Shown: positions 1-8,003 of the stretch, one piece after another | How the letters are laid out: each line of letters starts with the position of its first letter | Numbering within the stretch: position 1 is the stretch's first letter | Assembly (NCBI GenBank): GCA_002471825.1 | Contig: DKQS01000009.1 | Coordinates: forward strand, 124,001-188,000 | Direction of reading: 5' to 3' | DNA: 64,000 nucleotides | Source of the DNA: Flavobacteriaceae bacterium UBA7302 | Lineage (GTDB): Bacteria > Bacteroidota > Bacteroidia > Flavobacteriales > Flavobacteriaceae | Program-made: the position numbers and the translations under genes | Notes under the pieces: generated by a model | Database searches by the model: none | The model's input: the letters and a program-made list of their open reading frames with translations, nothing else | Told to the model about the DNA's origin: nothing

Positions 1-1068
1 GCTTTAGGTTTAGCAACACCAATGTCTGTAATGGTTGGTGTGGGTAAAGGTGCTCAAAATGGTGTATTGATTAAAAATGCTGAAGCTCTTGAAAAAATGG
101 ATAAGGTAAATACGCTTATCGTTGACAAGACAGGAACAATTACCGAAGGAAAACCAACAGTTGAAACCGTTGGAGCTTTTAATGATGCTTTAAGCGAAAA
201 AGAAGTGTTACAATACATCGTGTCATTAAATACAAATAGCGAACATCCTTTGGCAGAAGCGACAGTTAAATATGGCAAAGAACACAACGCAGAAATTTTA
301 AAGTCCGAAGATTTTAGTGCTGTTACAGGAAAAGGTGTTGAAGCTAAAATTGATGGAAAAAATGTAGCATTAGGTAATCCTAAAATGATGGAATATGCTA
401 AAGCGGATATTACTTCTAAAATGAAAGACGAAGCTAAATCTTACCAAGAACAGGGTAAAACAGTTTCTTATTTGTCAATAGATGAAACCGTAGTTGGATA
501 TGTAGTTATAGGCGATAAAATAAAAGAAACAAGTGCTAAAGCCATTAAAGCACTTCAAGATAAAGGGATAGATGTAATAATGCTAACAGGTGATAATCAC
601 GATACTGCAAAAGCAGTAGCATCAGAACTTAATCTCGCAGATTTTAAAGCCAGTATGCTACCAGAAGATAAACTCAAAGAAGTAGAGAAACTGCAAGAAA
701 AAGGGAAAGTGGTTGCTATGGCAGGTGATGGTATTAATGATGCACCAGCATTGGCAAAAAGTGATGTAGGTATTGCAATGGGAACAGGAACAGATGTAGC
801 GATAGAAAGTGCTATGATAACTTTAGTAAAAGGCGATTTACACGGTATTGTAAAAGCAAAAAATTTAAGTAATGCTGTAATGAAGAACATTAAGCAAAAC
901 CTATTTTTTGCACTTATCTACAACACTTTAGGTGTACCTATTGCAGCAGGTGTGTTGTTTCCATTCTTCGGAATACTACTCTCGCCAATGATAGCAGCTT
1001 TAGCAATGAGTTTTAGCTCGGTTTCGGTAATAGGTAACGCATTACGATTAAGAACAAAAAACATTTAA
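1..1068 (+). CDS. copA: Copper-translocating P1B-type ATPase, C-terminal part (5' end outside window)
   Basis: This is an inner-membrane pump that exports monovalent copper (or silver) using ATP. The reading frame is open from base 1 and starts inside the conserved segment that follows the CPC metal site (ALGLATPMSVMVG), so the N-terminal domains and CPC motif lie upstream. Visible motifs are the phosphorylation loop DKTGT (Asp codon at 124), the SEHPLAEA nucleotide-binding histidine motif, TGDN, and the hinge GDGINDAPAL. The last two membrane helices carry IYN and MSFSSVSVIGNALRLR, the YN and MxxSS signatures of Cu+-type (P1B-1) pumps. It heads a same-strand metal operon with only 4 bp before the next gene. 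The type call is firm; Cu versus Ag cannot be separated. Confidence 0.93.
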   Translation, partial: ALGLATPMSVMVGVGKGAQNGVLIKNAEALEKMDKVNTLIVDKTGTITEGKPTVETVGAFNDALSEKEVLQYIVSLNTNSEHPLAEATVKYGKEHNAEILKSEDFSAVTGKGVEAKIDGKNVALGNPKMMEYAKADITSKMKDEAKSYQEQGKTVSYLSIDETVVGYVVIGDKIKETSAKAIKALQDKGIDVIMLTGDNHDTAKAVASELNLADFKASMLPEDKLKEVEKLQEKGKVVAMAGDGINDAPALAKSDVGIAMGTGTDVAIESAMITLVKGDLHGIVKAKNLSNAVMKNIKQNLFFALIYNTLGVPIAAGVLFPFFGILLSPMIAALAMSFSSVSVIGNALRLRTKNI

Positions 1069-1072
1069 TTAT

Positions 1073-1864
1073 ATGCAGAAAACAGTTTTCAAAATATCAA
1101 AAATGGATTGTCCTTCTGAAGAAAATCTAATTAAGATGAAGCTATCTGATATAGATGGTATCAAACAACTTGATTTTAATTTAGAAGAAAGAATCTTAAC
1201 ACTATATCATAATTCAAATGTAAATGAAATTGGTAATGCCTTAAATGAATTAAAATTAAATGAAAGTTTAATCAGTTCAGAAGATACAGACACAATTATT
1301 ACTGAATCTACAAGGAGTCAATCCAAACTGTTGTGGACAGTTCTAATCATCAATTTTGCATTTTTTATTATCGAAATGAGTACAGGACTTATTTCAAAAT
1401 CAATGGGATTAGTTGCTGATAGTTTAGATATGTTGGCAGATTCATTTGTTTACGGATTGAGTTTAATAGCGGTTGGTGGTACAGTTTTAAAAAAGAAACG
1501 GATTGCAAAATATGCAGGCTATTTTCAGATAACACTTGCAATTATCGGAATCGTTGAGGTAATACGTAGATTTTTAGGCTATGAAGCTTTACCTGTATTT
1601 TCAACAATGATTATAGTTTCAGTATTTGCTTTGATTGCAAATGGCATTTGCTTGTACCTCTTACAAAAATCTAAAAGTCAAGAAGCACATATGCGTGCCA
1701 GTATGATTTTTACCTCTAACGATATTATAATAAATCTTGGCGTAATTACAGCAGGCGTTTTAGTCAATTGGCTGCATTCTGGTATTCCAGATTTAATTAT
1801 AGGAATCATTGTATTTGGATTGGTGATACAAGGTGCATTCAGAATATTAAAATTAAGTAAGTAA
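1073..1864 (+). CDS. Cation transporter, HMA-like domain plus CDF membrane domain
   Basis: The N-terminal 75 residues resemble a heavy-metal-associated domain with a degenerate site (KMDCPSEE, one Cys instead of CxxC). The remaining part has about six membrane helices of the cation diffusion facilitator type, with the metal-site helix DSLDMLADSFVYGLSL carrying spaced aspartates. Such proteins export divalent cations from the cytoplasm by proton exchange. The 263-residue length fits a CDF without the usual C-terminal cytoplasmic dimer domain. It lies 4 bp after the copper ATPase, so the two are surely co-transcribed. The metal specificity is unknown; the context suggests copper, zinc or cobalt stress. 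Confidence 0.8.
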   Translation: MQKTVFKISKMDCPSEENLIKMKLSDIDGIKQLDFNLEERILTLYHNSNVNEIGNALNELKLNESLISSEDTDTIITESTRSQSKLLWTVLIINFAFFIIEMSTGLISKSMGLVADSLDMLADSFVYGLSLIAVGGTVLKKKRIAKYAGYFQITLAIIGIVEVIRRFLGYEALPVFSTMIIVSVFALIANGICLYLLQKSKSQEAHMRASMIFTSNDIIINLGVITAGVLVNWLHSGIPDLIIGIIVFGLVIQGAFRILKLSK

Positions 1865-1887
1865 AGAACCACAAAAAAACAAATTAT

Positions 1888-2475
1888 ATGAAAACAATAG
1901 TATCTATACTTTTTTTAGGAATCCTGATTATTGGTTGCAAAAATCAAGAGCACACAAAGAAGGATGAACATTTACATCAAGAAACAAAAACGAGTAAAGA
2001 GAAAGCACCCAAGAAAAAACCTTTAAGTCCGCATACCGAAACAATGGCAATGATTGGAGATGCACATATTCATATTGATTATTCATCACCAGGAGTAAGG
2101 AATAGAATCATCTTTGGTGGTTTGGTTGGTTATGACCAAGTATGGCAAGCAGGAGCGCATATGGCTACTTGGATAGAAACGAATAAAGATTTAATCATAA
2201 ATGGAGAAACGCTTCCTAAAGGGAAATATGGCTTTTTTACAATTCCATCAAAAGGCGACTGGACTGTGATGATTAATAAAAACTGGGAGCAACACGGTAA
2301 AGATGAGTATGACGAAAAAGATGATGTTATTCGATTTAAAATTACACCAACATTATCAGAGGAAATCACAGAACATTTAGAATATAAGGTCAACAAAATA
2401 GATAATAAAAGTGGAACTATTTCGATGGCTTGGGAAAAAGTTAAACTCGAGTTTCCTTTTGCAATTAAAAATTAG
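1888..2475 (+). CDS. DUF2911 family lipoprotein
   Basis: The start MKTIVSILFLGILIIGCKNQ is a lipoprotein signal with Cys at about residue 17, so the product is probably anchored in a membrane on the periplasmic side. A Lys/His-rich linker follows, then a domain of about 145 residues matching DUF2911, with the typical pattern of a tryptophan-containing segment (YDQVWQAGAH), GKYGFFTIP and WTVMINKNW. The function of DUF2911 is not known. The His-rich stretch (HTKKDEHLHQE) could bind metal, which is inference. It sits in the metal operon, 23 bp after the CDF gene and 3 bp before the PepSY gene. Confidence 0.8.
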   Translation: MKTIVSILFLGILIIGCKNQEHTKKDEHLHQETKTSKEKAPKKKPLSPHTETMAMIGDAHIHIDYSSPGVRNRIIFGGLVGYDQVWQAGAHMATWIETNKDLIINGETLPKGKYGFFTIPSKGDWTVMINKNWEQHGKDEYDEKDDVIRFKITPTLSEEITEHLEYKVNKIDNKSGTISMAWEKVKLEFPFAIKN

Positions 2476-2478
2476 AAA

Positions 2479-3192
2479 ATGGTAAACAGGCATACAGCTT
2501 TAAAAATTAGAAAAACACATCGCTATTTAGGATTGTTTTTAGGTTTACAATTCCTGTTTTGGACTATTAGTGGTTTATACTTTAGTTGGACAAACATCGA
2601 TGAAATACACGGAGACCAATTTAAAAACTTGGACTATCAACCCAAAGCATTTAATAGTTTAATAAGTCCTTCAGAAATGGATGTTCCAGATGGTATAAAT
2701 ACTATTGCTATAAGAGATATTGACAATATCCCTTTCTATTGGGTAAACAATAAACAATTGTATAATGCTATTGATGGTAGTCAAAAAAATAGTATTACAA
2801 AGGATGAAGCACTATATATCGCCAAAAACCATATGAAAAGTGGTTTAGAGGTAACGTCTATTAAGCAAATTACTGAGATAGGAAAACATCACGAGTATCG
2901 AGAAAAACTGCTACCTGCTTATGTAATAACCTATAAGACAGATGAAGCTCTAAAAGCCTATGTATCTGTAAAAGACGGAAAATTTCAAACTGTTAGACAT
3001 CGTTCTTGGCGTTGGTTCGATTTTCTATGGATGACACACACTATGGATTATGAGGGTAGAGATAATTTTAATACCCTTGTTTTGAGAACATTTTCACTTT
3101 TAGGTTTAATCACAGTTTTAAGTGGGTTTTTATTATGGTACACCTCATCACCTTCCTTAAGAAAAATATTTAAAAAACAAAAAGTTAAATAA
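2479..3192 (+). CDS. PepSY-domain membrane protein
   Basis: There are two membrane helices, one near the N-terminus (about residues 15-37, YLGLFLGLQFLFWTISGLY) and one at the C-terminus (about 205-228). They flank a periplasmic region with a PepSY-type repeat (ITKDEALYIAKNHM) and a WRWFDFLWMTHTMDYEGRDN segment that is characteristic of PepSY_TM-like proteins of Bacteroidota metal clusters. PepSY membrane proteins are linked to metal or heme redox processes, but the biochemical role is not established. It is part of the metal operon, with 3 bp upstream and 8 bp downstream spacing. Confidence 0.75.
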   Translation: MVNRHTALKIRKTHRYLGLFLGLQFLFWTISGLYFSWTNIDEIHGDQFKNLDYQPKAFNSLISPSEMDVPDGINTIAIRDIDNIPFYWVNNKQLYNAIDGSQKNSITKDEALYIAKNHMKSGLEVTSIKQITEIGKHHEYREKLLPAYVITYKTDEALKAYVSVKDGKFQTVRHRSWRWFDFLWMTHTMDYEGRDNFNTLVLRTFSLLGLITVLSGFLLWYTSSPSLRKIFKKQKVK

Positions 3193-3200
3193 ATAATTAA

Positions 3201-4967
3201 ATGAAAAAATACGCAATTTATATCGGAATATTAACCATTGGACTACTACTAGGTTGGGCCATATTTGGTAATTCAACAAACAAGGAAGCTGAACACAACC
3301 ACAATGAAACTGTAAAATCAGACCAAATGTGGACGTGTTCTATGCATCCACAGATTATGCAACCAGAGCCAGGCGACTGCCCCATTTGTGGTATGGATTT
3401 AATTCCTGCGGAAAGCGGAAGTGATGGCTTAATGGCAGACCAATTTAAACTAACAGAAAATGCGATGGCATTAGCCAATATTCAAACAACTGTTGTAGGC
3501 AAGGGAAATGTTGAAGGCAACACCATAAAGTTATCTGGTAAAATTGCTGAAAACGAAGAAGCCAATGCAGTACAGGTAAGTTATTTTTCAGGAAGAATTG
3601 AGAAGCTAAACGTAAGCTTTACTGGAGAAAAAATTAATAAAGGACAACTTTTAGCAACTATATATTCACCAGAATTATATGCAGCTCAACAAGAATTAAT
3701 TACAGCTGCTAACTTAAAAGAAACACAACCTAAACTTTATGAAGCCGTAAAAAACAAATTAAAAATTTGGAAACTAAATGAAAAACAAATTAGCCAAATT
3801 GAAACTTCTGGAAAAGTAATAGAAAATTTCCCAGTATATGCAACAGTTTCTGGTACTGTTTCAGAAAAATTAGTAGAACAAGGTGATTACATCAAACAAG
3901 GTCAACCATTGCTTAAAATTGCAAATCTCAATACGGTTTGGGCAAACTTTGATGTATATGAAAATCAAATCGATTTATTTAAAAAGGGACAAGAAGTTTT
4001 AGTGACTACAAACGCTTATGCTAATAAGGAATTTAAAGGGAAAGTCGATTTCATTGAACCAATATTAAATACCAAAACAAGAACAGTAACCTTACGTGTG
4101 GTGCTTAATAATAAAAACGATGTATTTAAACCAGGAATGTTTGTAACCGCCAATATTGAACGAGTTTCAAGAAGTAATGATGAGGTATTAACAATCCCAG
4201 CATCTGCTGTACTTTGGACAGGTGAACGTTCTGTTGTCTATTTAAAAACCAATCCAGACCAAACCGTTTTTGAAATGCGTGAAGTTGTTTTAGGGAATCA
4301 AATTGGTAATGAATATGAAGTTTTAGAAGGATTATTTGTTGGAAATGAAATCGTAACTAACGGAACATTTACTGTAGATGCTGCTGCACAACTACAAGGC
4401 AAAAAATCAATGATGAATAAGCAAGGTGGTAAAACAATGACAGGTCACGAAGGTCATTTAGGTATGGATAATAATTTAAAAAATGAAAGCGACCATACTT
4501 ATATGAATGAACGCTTAAAAGTGTCAGGGAAATTTCAAGAGCAATTAAAAGAGGTATACTATGATTACATCAATTTAAAAGATGCTTTAGTAAAAGAAGA
4601 CTCAAAAGGTAGTTCAAAAAATGCAACTACTTTACTATCAAATTTGGGTAAGATAGATATGAAATTGCTTAAAGATGAAGCACACAATCATTGGATGTCA
4701 TTAATAGATGAGATAAAATCTTCTACAACTTCAATAGCCGGTTCACAAGACATTAAAACCCAAAGAAATCACTTTAAACACTTGTCTTCACATTTAATTA
4801 AAGCGGTTCAAATATTTGGTGTAAAAGAAAAGGTATATGTAGAATTTTGCCCTATGGCAGATAACAATAACGGAGCCTATTGGTTAAGTAAAGAAGAACA
4901 AATCTTGAATCCATATTTTGGTGATGCAATGCTTAAATGTGGTGAGGTTAAACAAACAATAGAATAA
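3201..4967 (+). CDS. cusB: CusB-type RND efflux periplasmic adaptor with metal-binding and DUF3347 domains
   Basis: This is the adaptor linking an inner-membrane RND metal pump to an outer-membrane channel. Order of parts: a membrane anchor (residues about 5-22), a heavy-metal-binding domain with WTCSMHPQI and DCPICGMDLIPA (about 45-72), the barrel-sandwich and alpha-hairpin core (about 110-330), a beta-barrel and membrane-proximal domain to about 395, a Met/His-rich linker, and a C-terminal DUF3347 domain (about 430-585) with EFCPMADNNNGAYW. The 588-residue length is long for CusB because of the DUF3347 fusion, which is common in Bacteroidota. No CusA pump follows in the window; it may lie upstream of position 1. 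Confidence 0.9.
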   Translation: MKKYAIYIGILTIGLLLGWAIFGNSTNKEAEHNHNETVKSDQMWTCSMHPQIMQPEPGDCPICGMDLIPAESGSDGLMADQFKLTENAMALANIQTTVVGKGNVEGNTIKLSGKIAENEEANAVQVSYFSGRIEKLNVSFTGEKINKGQLLATIYSPELYAAQQELITAANLKETQPKLYEAVKNKLKIWKLNEKQISQIETSGKVIENFPVYATVSGTVSEKLVEQGDYIKQGQPLLKIANLNTVWANFDVYENQIDLFKKGQEVLVTTNAYANKEFKGKVDFIEPILNTKTRTVTLRVVLNNKNDVFKPGMFVTANIERVSRSNDEVLTIPASAVLWTGERSVVYLKTNPDQTVFEMREVVLGNQIGNEYEVLEGLFVGNEIVTNGTFTVDAAAQLQGKKSMMNKQGGKTMTGHEGHLGMDNNLKNESDHTYMNERLKVSGKFQEQLKEVYYDYINLKDALVKEDSKGSSKNATTLLSNLGKIDMKLLKDEAHNHWMSLIDEIKSSTTSIAGSQDIKTQRNHFKHLSSHLIKAVQIFGVKEKVYVEFCPMADNNNGAYWLSKEEQILNPYFGDAMLKCGEVKQTIE

Positions 4968-4999
4968 ATAAACACAGATAATAATTAAATTTTTAAACA

Positions 5000-5440
5000 A
5001 TGAAAAAAGTAATTTTAAGTGTAGCTGTAATAGTAGCTATGGGATTAACAAGTTGTAAAAACGAAACTAAAAAAGTTGAAGAAACTACAACAACTGAAGT
5101 GTCAAAAGAAATTGCAATGACAGATTTATCGTTTGGTGTAAGAGGTAATTGCGGAATGTGTAAAAATACCATTGAAAAAGCAGCCAATAGTGTTGAAGGT
5201 GTTACTGCTGCAAACTGGGATAAAGACAAAAAGAAAATAGATGTATCTTTCGATAGTTCTAAAACAGATGCAATGGCAATTCATAATGCAATCGCAGCTT
5301 CAGGTTATGACACTGAAAAAGTAGCAGGTAATGAAGAAGCATACGATGGTTTACCAGGTTGTTGTAAATATGACCATAATATGGCTATGAATCAGTCTGG
5401 AGAAATAAAAGCTGATGACCATTCAAATCACGACCACTAA
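5000..5440 (+). CDS. HMA-domain metal-binding lipoprotein
   Basis: A lipoprotein signal (MKKVILSVAVIVAMGLTSCK, Cys at 19) is followed by a single heavy-metal-associated domain (about residues 45-110) with the CxxC site in GNCGMCKNTIE. The tail carries GLPGCCKYDHN and a His-rich end (DDHSNHDH). It is likely a periplasmic metal chaperone or buffer that hands copper to the efflux system. This is the last gene of the metal operon and is followed directly by a clear terminator. Confidence 0.85.
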   Translation: MKKVILSVAVIVAMGLTSCKNETKKVEETTTTEVSKEIAMTDLSFGVRGNCGMCKNTIEKAANSVEGVTAANWDKDKKKIDVSFDSSKTDAMAIHNAIAASGYDTEKVAGNEEAYDGLPGCCKYDHNMAMNQSGEIKADDHSNHDH

Positions 5441-5449
5441 ATAACAGTA

Positions 5450-5480
5450 AAAGAGTCTTTTTCGGAAGGCTCTTTTTTTA
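5450..5480 (+). terminator. Rho-independent terminator of the metal operon
   Basis: The arms AAAGAGTCTT and AAGGCTCTTT form a 10-bp stem with one G-T pair and a TTTCGG loop, followed by a T run. It starts 10 bp after the HMA lipoprotein stop codon. Confidence 0.85.
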
Positions 5481-6526
5481 TTCCCCACAACCCAAAACCC
5501 AGTTTTTTCGTGCCTCAAAATCCTCTGTCTTTTGTGTTGTTCCGCTCACCTAACAAGTTTAGCGTTTTTCTGTCTTTTAGGTAATAGCATATTACAGCTT
5601 TGGTTTTTCATAAAATCAAACCAAACAGCAATAAGCTATTCTGTTATTATTCTATCATAAAACCCTAAACTCACCCAAGCTATGTTACATAATACAAGTT
5701 ATAGTAGCAAACGGCACTTTTCAAAGGTTTGCTATCGCAGTATTAATGCATTTTGTAGCTATAACTGGTATTATGTAAAATATCCGCTATTCCAACGCGC
5801 ACTTCCGTACATTAAACCACATTTTGAACTAACATTAAACATTTGAACATTTTAAGGTTTCCGTTAATTGATAATAATATTCGTTATCTCATTCAAGCTG
5901 CACAAAACCATCGTTAAGTCCAAGTATTCCTTACCTCAAGTCTTTGTTTGTTTCATTTCGTTAACAAATATAAAAGTCCACTTTTCCCCACCACCCAAGT
6001 CAGCGGTTATAAAAAAATAGGTTTATAAAGTGTAGTAATACGCCATAGCATATTGCTTTTTCTCGTGCCTCAAAAAAAGCAATTAGCTATTGTCTAAAAG
6101 TCCTGTATAAGTAGCTTGTTTAAATGCTGTTTTATCAAACAACTATTTAAAACGCTACCCATACAAACGCTTCATCCAACACTTAATAACAAAATGCAAC
6201 CTATTTTTTTAAGTGTTAATTCCCCAGAAAAGTTAAAGGCAATTTCAATCAAGTTTAAACCAATTTGAAATATTAAAATAAAAAAAGATGGCAAATATAT
6301 GTGGCTACCTCTGCCAACCGCACAAGGCTATAAAGGTCAAGCCCTACGGGTTTTGAATAAAACTTTTTTCAATACCTTTTTTTTTGATTTAGTCATTCAA
6401 TAAAAAAACTTTTATCCAAAAACCTTGACAGCCTTACCCACGCCACAACAACTATGGCTATCTTTTTTCTTTTCAAAAAAAAATAATGGCGCGAAGCGTA
6501 GCGAAGCAATTTTAAATTGGATAGCT
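5481..6526. other. About 1 kb without genes inside the mobile island
   Basis: I see no credible coding sequence, tRNA or rRNA here. The stretch is AT-rich and contains several similar phrases, such as AGCATATTACAGC near 5587 and AGCATATTGC near 6047. Near 6291-6360 is a segment with GCCAACCGCACAAGGC. Such gene-free stretches between cargo and backbone are common on Bacteroidota elements and may hold transfer or promoter signals, but none can be named from sequence alone. Confidence 0.5.
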
Positions 6527-6967
6527 ATGTCAACTTTTGAACTAAAAACACACCAAGTCGGAAAAACTTACTCAAACCCTCATTTTTTTATACTAAACAA
6601 AGGGCTAAACAGCGGAAAACCGCTCTCAAATCCTTGCCCTAATTGTTTCGTAGTTACTACTTCAACCGAAAAGGAAAAAAATACGTTGTATCATTTGTCT
6701 ATGATGCTACAAATAGGCGGTTTTTACGCTTACTATTTAAAAGGAAGTGTAATTCCATTTATCTCAATATATGATTGCAGAAATACTCTAAAAAATAGTT
6801 TTATATCATTAATAAATAATGAATTTCAATTGCAAAAGCATATTAATATGGTGTCAGCAATTAGTAAAAAAGAAGCCGAACTTCAAAAAGTCATTTCAAA
6901 AATGGCAGATTTGAAAGTATCATACATTCAAAGTTTATTTTCTAAAATGCAAAAAGAAGCAATCTAA
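6527..6967 (+). CDS. Small DUF6943-like protein of mobile elements
   Basis: The frame is open from 6425, but the ATG at 6527 (MSTFELKTHQVGKTYSNPHF) is the better start because the part before it is low-complexity and lacks protein-like character. The 146-residue product has a PCPNCF motif near residue 38 and a helical C-terminus. It resembles the small DUF6943-type proteins seen next to conjugation genes in Bacteroidota; this is from memory of the family pattern. The function is unknown. Confidence 0.6.
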   Translation: MSTFELKTHQVGKTYSNPHFFILNKGLNSGKPLSNPCPNCFVVTTSTEKEKNTLYHLSMMLQIGGFYAYYLKGSVIPFISIYDCRNTLKNSFISLINNEFQLQKHINMVSAISKKEAELQKVISKMADLKVSYIQSLFSKMQKEAI

Positions 6968-7092
6968 AGCAACAACATCCATATCTAACGAATAGCATAA
7001 AACTTGCCATATATTCAATCGGAAGGTACAACTTCGTGTTAAGTCCGTACCAAGTCCGAAGAAAAGTAAGTTTCATTAAAATTATTTATGTT

Positions 7093-7734
7093 ATGGGTAA
7101 AATTGCTCAAGGTATTTTAGGAGGGCTTTCAGGTAAGGTTGGAAACGTTATCGGTGGAAGCTGGAAAGGAATTGATTACATTAGAATTAAACCTTCAAGT
7201 GTAGCCAATCCAAGAACTGTTGGTCAAGTAAACCAAAGAACCAAGTTTACTGCCACTTTAGAATTTTTACAGGCTGTAAAGCCTTTTATTAAGTTAGGTT
7301 ATAAAGGGTTAGCTGTTAAGAAAACAGAATTTAATGCTGCGATGTCGTATGTGTTGAATAATGCGATTACAGGTACTGAACCTAACTTTGTTGTTGACTA
7401 TCCAAACGCTTTAGTAAGTCGCGGTGGTTTATCAGGTGCGTTAAACCCAACGACTGATTTGGCAACTGCTGGAGAAGTAACTTTTGGATGGGATGATAAC
7501 TCTGCTGAAGGTAATGCAAATGCTACTGACAAGGCAATGTTATTGATTTACAATCCATCAAAAAAGGAATCTATTTCTTTACTTGATGGAGCAGACCGAA
7601 CAGTAGGTTCTCAAATTGTTCCAATCCCTACAACTTACGCAGGAGATACAGTAGAGCTATTTATGGCGTTTATTACTGCTGATGGTAGTCAAGTATCAAA
7701 CAGTATTTATTTAGGCTCTGGTACAGCTAATTAA
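7093..7734 (+). CDS. DUF6266 family protein
   Basis: The start chosen is the ATG at 7093 (MGKIAQGILGGLSGKVGNVI), which is the conserved N-terminus of this family; the frame extends to 7036 with unrelated residues. The 213-residue protein begins with a Gly-rich segment, then WKGIDYIRIKPS and NPRTVGQVNQRTKF, followed by a beta-rich C-terminal half. DUF6266 proteins are widespread in Bacteroidota, often in multiple copies and near mobile DNA. The function is unknown. It is a single-gene unit with its own terminator. Confidence 0.8.
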   Translation: MGKIAQGILGGLSGKVGNVIGGSWKGIDYIRIKPSSVANPRTVGQVNQRTKFTATLEFLQAVKPFIKLGYKGLAVKKTEFNAAMSYVLNNAITGTEPNFVVDYPNALVSRGGLSGALNPTTDLATAGEVTFGWDDNSAEGNANATDKAMLLIYNPSKKESISLLDGADRTVGSQIVPIPTTYAGDTVELFMAFITADGSQVSNSIYLGSGTAN

Positions 7735-7755
7735 TGCTTGATGTTTTTATTTGGA

Positions 7756-7783
7756 AACCGCTCTAATCGAGCGGTTTTTTTTA
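7756..7783 (+). terminator. Terminator after the DUF6266 gene
   Basis: A perfect 8-bp stem (AACCGCTC / GAGCGGTT) with a five-base loop is followed by a T run, 21 bp after the stop codon. Confidence 0.9.
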
Positions 7784-7917
7784 TGTTATATTAGTAGCTC
7801 AATTTATTAATGTTTACTCTTTAATTACTCTTTTTATGTGCTTTTTGTACCCTATTTGTTGCCCTAATGCACTAACACCAATAAACATAAGGGTAGTTAA
7901 ATATTGTATCGGCAAAT

Positions 7918-7950
7918 AAAAAAAGCCACTCCTTTCGAAGCGGCTTTTTA
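7918..7950 (-). terminator. Terminator downstream of lruC
   Basis: An inverted repeat (AAAAGCC...GGCTTTT with an imperfect inner stem) has a T run on the minus side, about 40 bp past the stop of the LruC gene. It also has a short T run on the plus side, so it may work in both directions. Confidence 0.65.
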
Positions 7951-7964
7951 CCCAAAAATTAACT

Positions 7965-8003
7965 ATGAAAAAATTACCTAAAAAATCATTTTTAGTTCTG
8001 TAA
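7965..8003 (+). other. Tiny reading frame after the terminator (possible remnant)
   Basis: Directly after the 7918-7950 hairpin, a 12-codon frame (MKKLPKKSFLVL) opens in the typical flavobacterial context AAAAATTAACTATG and runs into the 3' end of lruC. It may be the truncated start of a displaced gene or chance. Confidence 0.2.

Larger units (their letters stand above)
1..7782. mobile_element. Probable end of a metal-resistance island
   Basis: This span combines copper and heavy-metal genes (1-5440), about 1 kb without genes, and two small proteins of families often found on Bacteroidota integrative elements. It stops where the polysaccharide locus begins. No integrase, relaxase or transposase is visible, and I could not define an attachment site or direct repeat because the left part lies outside the window. 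The assignment rests on gene content and on the sharp change in gene type near 7783. Confidence 0.45.

Noticed and set aside
5481..6526. CRISPR-like or tandem repeat array in the gene-free stretch.
   Set aside because: Short similar phrases occur, but without regular spacing or a constant repeat unit.
7735..7917. Possible attachment site or integrase remnant downstream of the DUF6266 gene.
   Set aside because: No tRNA end, no recognisable integrase fragment and no second copy of any sequence within the window could be found.
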